Assembly (NCBI RefSeq): GCF_910592395.1
Contig: NC_088321.1
Location: forward strand, 13,330,001 to 13,394,000
DNA length: 64,000 nucleotides
Reading direction: 5' to 3'
Source of the DNA: Lineus longissimus
Lineage: Eukaryota; Nemertea; Pilidiophora; Heteronemertea; Lineidae
Shown piece after piece: positions 47,501 through 59,500 of this stretch. The notes below the pieces were generated by a model. The model saw nothing but the letters and a program-made list of their open reading frames with translations, ran no database searches and was not told where the DNA came from. The position numbers and the translations under genes are program-made. Positions within the stretch are counted from its first letter, which is position 1, and every line of letters begins with the position of its first letter.

Positions 47501-50500
47501 TTCTTACCCTGTGCGCTGCTTCAATGACGACCTCTTTGCGAATTGTTTCAGCCAGGGGTATGAAATCATATGATTTCGATTCAAGCTGAAGGTGTCTTTA
47601 ATGCTTCAGATTAGGATTTGATTCATGGCCCTTTTCTTGCACTTTGCAGAGGTGTACGTATAAGTGTTCTGATTGAGTTGCTAGATTTAGTCGTATTTGA
47701 CCGTAGTTGGAAAGACTGCAAAGGGTGTTGGAATTTGATTGTAACTTCAGTGTACGTTTTATGCTGAAAGATACAACAGTTAGCCCACAAAAGGTCGACG
47801 GTTGACAGAAATTCTCCTGAAAAAAAGGTTATTCGCGAAAATCTGTGTACAATCGGTGTACACAAATTGTACGGCATAAAATCATGTACGGAACTTGATA
47901 GGTCTGAGAAATCAACGGCTGGGTTATTCATTCTACGAAACACCCAAAACGAACGGGAAAATCTTGTCTAAAACGCCCAACTGTCGGACAAAGGCTAAAT
48001 AATCACCAACATAATTCATTTTGTCATATTGCGACCCCTTATCCAATGTCCTTGTCCGCACACATAATATTTGACATTTTTGAGCGATGACGTTTTTGGC
48101 CATTCACGCTATCCAGGCCAGGGGGGTACACTCGATCAAACGCTCCATTCACTGCGGACAATGGCGAGACATTGCGGAGAACGGCGGACACGATGTTGTA
48201 CCCCTTTACATCCCAGCAGCGTCCGCTGAGGTATCGACCATTCACGGGATCCAGGGCACGGCGTTGATTTTGTTTGACCCTTGGGTGTAAGGACATGGAC
48301 TCCATTACGGAGGTCGCGATGGCATTATGTCATCTCTGCGTTGGTATTAGATCCCCTGTGACAATAACTGGTCTGAATCGACAATATCGTGTTATAATGG
48401 GGCTCGTGTTTAGAATGACCAGTGGTGCGTTACCGCTTGCGATATCTCCCGGTCCTGGTAATAAGTAGGGTTCCTGAATAGCTTTGTTGGTGTGAATGAG
48501 TTCCTTAAGGCCATGCAAGATGAATTCTTCGATTTAAGTTTCTCATCGATCAGGTCCTAAAAAATTGTGCCGGTTCTTTAAAAATTGATCCGTGGATGAT
48601 CAAGGGAGAGTCTAGCAAGAGACGGGTTGAAATGATATGAGAAATTGCTACCCATATCCACCTCAACCATTCTTTTTCCACTTTGACTATCTTTGTTAGG
48701 GAGCAGGTCTGAAGCCCCAGAGCTTTGTTGTCAGGGTGGTGTCCTCTGACCAGTAGTCTTCCCTCTTCTTCATTAGGGAGCAGGTCTGAAGCCACAGTGC
48801 CCCAGAGCTTTGTTGTCAGGGTGGTGTCCTCTGGCCGGTATTCCTCCCTCTTCTTCATTAGGGTGCAGGTTTGAAGCCACAGAGCCCCAGATCTTTGTGG
48901 TCAGGGTGGTGTCCTTTGGCCAGTTTTCCTCTCTATCTTCATTAGGGAGCAGGTCTGAAGCCAGAGAGTCCCAGAGCGGTGTCCAGCCACAGAGTCCCAG
49001 AGCTTTGTGGTCAGGGCGGTGACCTCTATCCAGTATTCTTCTCTCTATCTTCATTAGCGAGCAGGTCTGAAGCCACAGAGTCCCAGAGCTTTGTGGTCAG
49101 GGCGGTGTCCTTTGGCCAGTATTCCTCTCTCTATCTTCATTAGGGAGCAAGTCTGAAGCCACAGAGTCCCAGAGCGGTTGATTCTGATTGGCCTTTAATA
49201 GTGGTTCCATAGCCTAGAGAAACTATTTAAAAAATCATTTGAATGAAGTTTTCCTAAACAAATCTTTATAAAAAATCTTGCGTGGGTAGAAGAGGTGTTG
49301 GAAGCAAATCGTCTTGGCCTAATACAGCCCAGGACATAGAACGGCTCTGATACAATACAGAAACTTGATAGTTGTACAGTCTACTGGAGGGAAAGATTTA
49401 TTAAAATAATAATCACTTTATTTCTGGCCCTGGGGAGTAGGATAATGGCTATTGAAAAGATTTTCTAACATACAGCCATCGTGACGGAATAGCGTATTGT
49501 CCCGTTGACCCCTTTTTCTGTATGGGAATTCGTTGTTGTCCCTGTCAACTGGTGATTGTGTGTACGGCATTTGAAAATATAATTTTGGCGCAATGTTTTG
49601 TATTGTTGTAAAGGGAGATGCCAGACGTTGACCCCCTTCAAATGAAAATTTGCATCCTTTTAAAAAATCACGCCCAGTTTCAAAGCATCTGAAAAACAGC
49701 TATAAAGTTCTCTACCAAACAGTGTTGATACTGTAGTGCATGGCCAGAACAAACAGACATTATGAAAATGATGTTGCACTATCCACTGTAATAGTGTATA
49801 CTTTGCATCCTAATTGTAAATAAACGGGAAACAGCTCAAATTTGGTCCTTCGGAGTATGAATTCGCTTTAGGCAAGTTGTTGACAAAGAGATCTACCTTT
49901 TCCTCATGCCAACTGTAAGATTGGAACCAGGGACCTTTTGACCGTTGCCCAAGAGCCTGTGCCATTATACCACAGCAGTTCCTGTAGAGGGTTCGAACTA
50001 GAGACCTCTTGACGGTTGGCCAATAGTCTGCTCCGCTAGACCACAGCTGCAGTTCCAGTAGAGGGTTTAAACTAGGGACCTCTTGACGGTTGGCCAAGAG
50101 TCTACTCCACTAGACCATGGCGGTTCCTGTAGAGGGTTCGAACCAGGGACCTCTTGATGGTGAGTCTGAGCCAGGAGACCACAGCGTCTCCTAATACAGC
50201 AGAATGAAATCGAGTACTTGATGTTGTTGGTTTCTTGCATCAAACTGCAAGTTATTTCCTTCAAAATTATGGTAACACCGATCGGTAACTCTTTCCACTG
50301 AGCCTTGGCAACAACTTACACAAAAGAACTACAAAGGCTCTGAAACATTTCTCTTCTGGGAAGCTACAATTTTCAAGTGAAAACTCACACCTTTAGCACT
50401 TTGCTTCAGAAGATTTTAAAAAAGGCTCGTCGCAATGCACGTCCCCCTTTCAAACCCCCTGCCACCAAATTGAAAGCCTCGATATTTCTAGGCTGTCATT

Positions 50501-53500
50501 ATACGACTATGCTTTTGAAAGTTTCACGCCTTAGTTTCTCTTCTCAGGAATCAGCTAGTTGTAAGATCCTTTCCTAACTTGGGTTGCCGGTCTGTGACCC
50601 CTTCGTTTCAGTGCCGAGATGGCACCCCTGGAATATTTGGCAAACCCCTGCTATTTGATTTGAATTTCTATGTCTTCCGTTGACGAATACGTCAAGTGAA
50701 ATTTCACGGTTTTGATTTGGTGACATTCTCTTTGCCGTCACCATTCAAGGGATTTCCCGACCTGGAACCCCTCACAAATCGGTCCCTTTCTCCGACCCCT
50801 GCTATGACATCCCATTGTAAACCCTTCTATTATATAAACTCAACCAGTCCGTGTTGAATTTTGAAATGAAAATAATTATTTACACATCTTTGGTTTTACC
50901 TCTAAAGTTCTATGAAATAATCTTTCAAAAGGGAAACAACTCTGTGACCCTTTTTACCACGCCTCTATCGTTTTCTTAACCCCCTGCTATCCTATTAAAA
51001 CGGGTTTCAGACAGAGGTGTCAGGGTATGAAATCGTCATTTGAAGAAGAAACAGCTATTGAATGGTCGCTCTGATGTTCAAATTGATAACTGAAAAGGGA
51101 CGCGGAGGGCTGCGTTCCTTCAATTCGTTCTGGTATGTCGTCTGTTGCACATTCTTAAACTTCGGAATAGTTTAGGGATATTTTGATATGTGTGTGTTCT
51201 GTTCTCAAATTCAAATTCTCAATTTTTTTTCACCATGTTGTGTATGGATCTATAAAGGAGTAAAATCAGTCAACAATTTTGACTTTTAAAATATTGGAAG
51301 TTTAGAATCAAATATATATGCAGCTGAGCTAACACCGTTTCTCAAAGTTTGGAATATTATGATAATGAGAAATCTTGTGTCTTTTCTTTTCTTATGCGTT
51401 TGGGATACAGCATTACACGAATACCATTAAAGGTTTTTCAAAAGCCTGTGTTTATACAGTCCTAATCACAATTGACCTCCATCCTGCTTCGCGTCACTGA
51501 CGTCAAAGTACACGCGAGTTACTTGCCAAGTTGCACGCTGATGACGCACCAGTGACGCACTTATCTCTGTTTCGCGTAACTTATGCGCGACCTACGCTGG
51601 ACTTACGCACGACCTATGCGCAGGGTAACGCGTCAATGACGCGAATTTAGGGATGTCAGTTGTGATTTGGACTGTGTGGGTGTGTTTGTTAAAAAGGGGT
51701 AAAACCTGTGGAGGCGTTTGCCACACTTAGATAAAACAAATATGGCCTTTATCTCGTCTTATCTTTGGTGTTGAGATAAAACGATAACTGAACGGGCACC
51801 TTTGGTCTTAAGGGTTCAAGGGTAGATATTGACACAGCTATTACGTGCATATGAAAATTATGCATGTCACTCGACAGATAAGAGAAACAATGCGACACAA
51901 CAAGGGTTCGTTTGGACAAAGTTGTGATTCGAATTTCGACATATTTTCATCACTCTTCAGTCTTATGTTTTGGCACGAACAGTCCTGTGTTCTGTTACAA
52001 TATTGATGCCATTCAACCATTGTGTCGTAGGTTTGAGGACCCGATTTCTAGCCGTACCACAAGCGCTGGAACCTGCCGACTTTGTAGGTAGCCTAGCCCG
52101 AGCTGACCTTGTGATGCCATTCGATTTCTTACCAATTTTGATTTGTTGGTGTGTTATGTGAAAATGTACTGTTTGCTTGAATGTCATGTTGCATCCAGAT
52201 TCGATGAAGGATTCACTGCAATACCTGGCATTCTTTTGCTGTTAGCTGGATAGGTGGATTCCAATTCTGACAACTAATGCTACACATTGCCATATTTTGT
52301 GATATTCCACCAAAAGTGTGTTTAATTTTCTTTTGAACTAGTCTGTTCATATTTGGAGATATTGTGCAAAAAGTGTGTTTCTATTTTCTTCTGAAAAAGA
52401 CTATTGATATTGCTGTAGGCTGGTGTACTACAAAGTGAAGGCAAAAATCGAATTTGATTGTCCTTGAAGTACTGTTTTGTATCTTTCACTAAATCATGAA
52501 TGTTTGTTATGAAAGTGATGTGTTATTGTAACGATGATGAAGATGAAAATAATTGCAGTCTTTATTTAAGTCCCGTGTTGTAAGTAGTTTAAAATTGTGG
52601 AGGCTTTTGACAGTTTTAAAAGCTATGCCCTTCTCTGATGCTAATAAATTTTAAATTCTTAAGAGAATGTGTGGCTGTGAACTCCAATTCAAGTGATTCT
52701 TTTTAGTCCAGTGGTATGCATGATCAAGATTCTAAATAGCAAAATTCTCATTAATTTACTCATATTAGTACAGTCCCGATCACAATTGACATCCCTCAAT
52801 TCATCATCATCATCATTGTCATCGTCGTCATCGTCATCATCATCATCATCATCATCATCATCGTCATCATCATCATCATCATCGTCATCATCATCATCAT
52901 CATCGTCACTTTCTTCTGATAGGGTCAAAGGCTGTTGGCTTTTAATTGGTGGCTGTGTGTTATACGTAGTGTACATGGAACCTGTGCATAAACTGGGCAG
53001 AGGTTTCACAAATACTCTGACAATCTACCTTGTTCTAGTCCTACTGTACCCCTTAGAAAAATGTGTCTCATTTTCAAAATGGTAAATCCACAATTCACCA
53101 ATCAACAAACTGACAGCACTTCACCATGGTGGATTGGTACGTTGAAATATTTCACCACGGTGAGCATGGTAAATTCTACATTCACCATGGTGAACACTGA
53201 ATTCACCATGCTGAGCATGGTAAACTCAGATTTTACCATGGTGAATCTGAGATATTTTTCGTAAGGGACCCCTAATTAGATAGAGACATTGTTACAGAAT
53301 GAAATTAGTACAGAAAAATCAAGTTGCCGTTCGTGGGAACCACATATCTTTGGAATGCCGATCTGTTTGACCATATACTCAAAACTTTCTGTACAGTGTG
53401 ACAAGTCAATGAACCTCGATAGCTCAATTAGCAGATTAGTGCACCTGCAATCCAAAGATCTGTGATTCGAATCCCATTCAAGGCAAATTGCTTTCTCTGT

Positions 53501-56500
53501 ACTAAATTCTTCCATTCATTACTGTCCAAATCCCAATTGACATCCCTTGAATCGCCGCAGTGGCACTTCAGTAACACGTCACTAAAACAACGTGGCACGT
53601 TGACTGCGCGTAACTGACTGCGGCAGAAAGGATGTCAGTTGTGACCTGGACTGTATATGAGCCAGCAGTAGCAACCATTATTTATCGCAGAGGACCTTAT
53701 AGACAATTTCAATCATCGTTTCAGAAATCTCGCAGAGTTCATTGTAAGATGGAAGGCAGCAGGCCACAGGTGATGACTCGGCATTATATGAGCAACCAGG
53801 TGACAGAATGAGTGTAAGTTAAAAGACAACAATTGTTTCCTCTTTTGGGCAAATCTGCCAGTGATGATGTCATTGGGACCAAAACCAACGTCTTTGACCT
53901 CATTTTGATAATAAATTTCATAAGACAATTCTAAAATCAGCCACAAACATTATCTATCAATACACGTACTGTATTCCTCAAAATTCGAGTATTTCTCAAA
54001 CATTAATTTTGTCTAACAATTTTTACATTAAAAACTTTGAAATTTGTATCTAAATTTGAGATTTGAAACCTGCCAGTTGTGTAAATTTGTAAATTTCAGC
54101 AATGTGTTTGTGTGGGCAGATATACAAACACTGTGTAGTTTCAGCAAATTCAAATGTCTGATAACATTCACTAGGCCATCGTGTATGATAGTCTGGGAGA
54201 TGAGCGACTTTTAATTTTAACATACAGGCTACAAATGATTTGAATGTGTTGTGGGATAGAGTATGCCTACCTCACCATAGAAACCTCATTCTTAATTTAA
54301 ACATGTTTAACTCACTCAGAGGCACCATCTTTCTATCCGGTGGTAATACATTTATAGGGTATAAATCCAACATTTCAAGATTTACATGTACATAGGTCCT
54401 TGCGCTCCTGTACAGAGCTTCATTCGTGGCCCAATGATGAAGTCATTAAAAAAAATTCTAACCGGCCCTCTGTTTCCTACACCCACCACTAGAAAAACTC
54501 AAGAATTGGGTTGCTATGGTCAGGTAGACATACTCTATCCCACAACACATTGAAATCATTTGTAGCCTGCATGTTAAATAAAAGTCACTCAGCTGCCGGT
54601 GGCAAGCCTGATGAGAAGTCTGAAGGGAAGACCTCCACTGGGACTAAAACAACTTTGGAAGATACCAAAGTTAAGTAAGAAATCAGATAGTTTTCATTAT
54701 CTGAAGAAAAATCTGAGGGTCTGAGTGTAACTGAGATCAATCCCCCCGGACTATAACCACGTTTCTGTTTTTCTAGACCACCAGAATGGCTTACCCTTTT
54801 AACAGGGTTTCAAAATGAGAGGGTGTATGGTCCACAATCATCTCTCTCTCTCTCTCGAAGGTGTTTCCTTTCTATGTTCAACCTACATAATTATCCAACT
54901 AAGGCCTTGTCTGTGTATCGTGAACTGCTGCTCATTCAACGCTGAGCTAAATGCAATTCAGGACGCATCTACCACCAACACCGGCAAACTGTGGCAAAAA
55001 AAGGAGTTAACCTCTATGTCGTTATGGTCTCACACACACAGCGTGACTATGATAAAATCTCCGTACACAAATAGGGCAAGACAACAAATAGCCCCTATCA
55101 CTAAGTCTGATTGTTCTGAATACATGTATGATAATGTGTATGCGTCTACAGGCTTTAATGTCATGTCTGTGTGATAAAGATTAGGACCTTCCTGGTTTTC
55201 TGCGATATTGGGGTGAGGAGGGGTTAAATGGGTCATCACTTTGACCCGAGGGCACTCTGGCACGAGCTCGATTACCGACGTTTAATAATGGCGTCTCAAC
55301 ATTTTATGTCGTGGACTTTATCACAGTTGTGAGAATCCCCACATAGGCCTCTCCGATAGGGCAGCCCCTATTGCTAAGCCTGTTTATGTGTGTCTACATC
55401 GTATAGGCCTAGGTGTACATTGGTCTGTTGTGTGAGAATTAAGTGCTATTGCTGCCTGGCACATTACAGTTTATCACTGTGGCTGTAAAAAAAAGACAAT
55501 TTGGAGCGACCTAAAATAATGTCTGGGCGTTCAAGTGATATTGGTTATGGAGACAGGGTTCAGAGGCTTAGTTCTTTTGACTAGCTGCTCTAAATTATGA
55601 CACCGAAAGTGAAAATAATTCGAAGTTCTTCATTGTTTTAAGAGCTGACCAGAGGCACCATCCTTTTGGCTATAACTTGAAATCCTAAAGCGATTGGAAC
55701 TCCTTCAATATGAAGTGAATGCCAATTTCAGATTTGGGAGGCTGTTATCTGGAAAACAAAAGAACAGACTCCCACTTTTGAAATTGGCATTCACTTCATT
55801 TTGATAGAGTTCTAATTGCTTTAGGATTTCAAGTTGTAGCCAAAATGGTGGTGCGATTAACCTTTTTGAAAAATTTTAAATGGAAACCTGTGAATTCAAA
55901 AGGTTCCAAAAGCATAACAATACCAGAATGTGAGGGTTAATTCATGATATCTGTAAAGCCGGCCAGGGTCCTGTGCTATCCGATATCTCGTCTAAACGTG
56001 TGACCTCCATTTTTGTTGTTGAACAATGGAGTATTTTTCAACCCCTGTCAGGCGTCCTGCAGATAAACTATGGCAAGTTCACGTGTACATAGCATACACC
56101 CTCTGTGTATGCTATCGCTCGACCATAATAGAAAACTTATTTTTAACGAATTGAGACAAGAATGGGAATTGGGAAGTGATGTTTTCATTCATGTTATTGG
56201 TAGTAAAAAACCCAATTAAAGGGTTATGCCATTCGTATTTCAAGCATTGTTCAGATAAGATAGAAGTGCAGTAATGCACAATGCCGTAGTGCAGTTATTA
56301 TGCATACGAATTTGCTGAAACTTGGTATTTAAAGTATTTGTGTATCTGTCTTCACAATAGGGTTGCGGAAATTTAGATTTTGTATGTTCAGTGGAACCTC
56401 CCTTAGCAGACACCTCTTTATTAGGGACAACCTCCCTATCAAGGACACTAGTTTTTGTCCCATATTTTTTATTTCCATTCAAATTGACCTCACTTATCAG

Positions 56501-59500
56501 GACACCTCTGTAATAAGGACAGCATTTGTCAGTTCCAAGGATGTCCTTAATAGACAGGTTCTGCTGTGTTTACATAATTTGAAATTTTCGAATTAAATTA
56601 CAAATATTCAACAAATGGCTTAGACCTTTAAGGCCACGTAATCTGTATGCACTCTCAATTGACTGGGTAATATTATTATCATTTTTTTTCTGAAACGGGA
56701 TCTCAAGGGAAGTTGGGGAGTGAGATAGGCTCAGCTGCTACTGCATCAGCCAGGGTTTTCCCTCGCTGAATCGGAGTTGGTTTTCTGCTCCACTCTCAGT
56801 ACTATGACAGATCAATTAATTTAATTGATCTTGGCTTTGTGCATTTAGTTCCTGAGGGGGCATTTTTAAAGGAGTACGCCATTCATAATAACTCTGGTGG
56901 TCCAGGAAAAAAGATTAATGCAGTTATACACCAGTTATCATGCATACGAATTTGCTGAAACTTTATATTTATATTATCTTCACACGCGCAATTCTAATTC
57001 TATTTTTTAATTACATATTTACGTAATTGGAAATTTTCAAATTCGATTGCAAATTTCAAATTTTTAATGAACGGCGTAGGCATCTAATAAATTTCATCAG
57101 ATGTCTTCATTGTATTGTGCAGTTTTTGCAATTTTATGAAAAAAGGTAAATTATGTATCAGTTATTGGGTAAAGGATTTGTTCATACGTGATAGGGAGGC
57201 TGGGGTTCATTCATCAGAATCAATTGATACTTTACATGGACATGATGGATGGGCTTGGTGCTGGCTATGAGTGTCCAAAAAAAGACTAGTTGATTAGGTT
57301 TGAGAATGATAATAATCATGAGACTTATATGGCGCTATAAAATCCAACTGGTTTCAGTCACATTATTACCCCTAGCTATTGGTATGGACATTCGTGGTTC
57401 AAGCTCTACTCTCTGGGAGTATCACAGGTCTGAGCTGCAGCTGCAGAGCGCTCAGGACCAACATTCATATTTTGCCATCTCTGCCAGCCAGGTACCATTT
57501 ACTCCTGGGTGGAGAGAAGCAAGATCAAGTGAAGTTTGGGCAATCCAAAGCAAATTTATATGAAAGTTTTCAAAACGCACTCTTCCATCCAGCAAAGAGT
57601 AGCTGGACAACATTCCTAGAGATTGCATTGAGACACTCAGGTATAGAATAGAAATACCTGTAAGTTTCTAACAGAATCTTGTTTCCTTTTTCAGCGGAGA
57701 AAATCCACTCCCAAGAAGGTGACAGAAGAGGTGTCGACCTTCATCGAGGAATATGAAGACACAGGAAACAACAATACTGCTTATGGGGAGGGGTCAAAGG
57801 TCGTGGTGGGGGCCACGACGGGGGAGTCGTCTACTACTGATCATGACGTGAACTTAGATGGTGCTATTCAAAACTTAACCAAAGATGAAACAGAAAATAC
57901 AGATAGTTATGTAACGGACGATAAAAGATTCCGACGGGAAGTTGATGATAATGCGACAGATGTAACACGTTTCATGCGTGAAACAGATTATGCCAAAGAT
58001 TTGAAAAATTATGTGCCAGATGGAACAGATTTTAAACGCGAGTTAGAGAATTATTTAGCCAAAGATGGAACGATAGGGAAAGATGGATTGAATTTCCGGC
58101 GGGAAATTGAGAACTTTGCCAAAGATGGAACAGGTGATTTGAAAGGGACGGAAAGCTTTATGAAAGATGTTGAGAGTTATGCCAAAGATGTTGCTGAGAG
58201 ATTCGTCGCTGAGGCGGGGTGCTATGATCGGGACCAATACCGGCATGGAGATCTCCTGCTCGGGAGGGGAGAAAATTGGGACGGGGTGGGTTTCAGCGGC
58301 GATGTGCGCGGGACAGGGACTTTCCCAGGCAACGGCATGGAGATGGACCCGTCGTTACAGATGGGTTTCGCCAAATATAAAATGTACGGGAAAGAACTTG
58401 AACGCGTCTCTGGTGGGAGTGCGCTGGAGAAAAGCTTGACAGTGAAAACGGACCCCAGTGTGCAAAGTGGGTTGTCGACGCCCCCGGGACAAAATGGCGG
58501 AAATAGCATGAGTAACGTTCACGTGTGCCCGTATTGCGATAAAGTGTTTCCATACAAGTGTCATTTACAGACGCATATTAGGACGCACACGGGCGAGAAA
58601 CCCTTCAGTTGCGAGCACTGCGGGAAAAATTACGCCAATCGCAGCAAATTGAAGCGCCACATGCGCTCACATACAGGCGAGCGGCCGTACAAGTGCATCC
58701 ACTGCAACAAGTGTTTTTCCCGCAGTGATAATCTCACCACGCATATCGTACGCACGCATCAAGGGTTGCGTATCTACTCGTGTGAGCTTTGCACTATGTC
58801 CTTCACGACGCTGAGTCATCTCCAACGACACGAGAAGACGCATTCGGGTTATCGCCCGTTCGCCTGCGTGCTCTGCGACCGGAAGTTCTCGCGACAGGAC
58901 AATCTGGAGACACACGTTGCGCGGGTGCATGGCGCCGAGGTGGCCCCGGGGTCGGAGCTGACGTCGTCTGCTGATGTGATTGATGAGGACAGTAAGGATG
59001 CTGGTATCATGCCCAAGATGGAGAGAGGTAAGGGCGACAGTAGGACTGACTGCGTTATAGAGTCGGTTCTGGCGCTGAAAGTGATGTGTTGGTCTTGGAA
59101 ATCGAACCCACAATATTGGTGTCATGATTCAGACGCATAGTATGTCAGGCAGAGGCTACAAAATTAGTGGAGTACGTTTTACATGCGTGTATGCTCAAAG
59201 AAAAGGTTGGGGGTAAAGATGTTTACGTACCAGAACTGTGTCCTTTATAAAGAGTGTCCTCAGTTGAGATCAATGTTTGATGCATTGGCAGTGTTGGCAT
59301 TTTGAACTCGAAAATTTTGAAGAAGTAAAATTCAGCTTGTGAAAACTGCAGTTGAACCTCCTATTAAGGACACCCTCGGGACTGACAAGTGCTGTCTTCA
59401 ATAGAGAGGTGTCCTGATTAGAGAGATCAAATAGAATGGAAACACCAAACTCTGGACCAAACCTAGTGTCCTTGATAGAGAGGTGTCCTGTAAAAGTTTG

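Noticed and set aside
52689-53085. Frames with long poly-Ser or poly-Asp
   Set aside because: Produced by the TCA microsatellite; no flanking protein features or splice sites.
53408-53487. Functional tRNA gene
   Set aside because: A- and B-boxes are present but the T-stem does not pair; annotated as a tRNA-like relic.
59028-59140. Extension of the five-finger exon to the stop at 59138-59140
   Set aside because: A good GTAAGG donor at 59028 joins in phase to 61503, whose EVKEEPVDY sequence looks coding; the extension is more likely intron, though a retained-intron isoform is possible.
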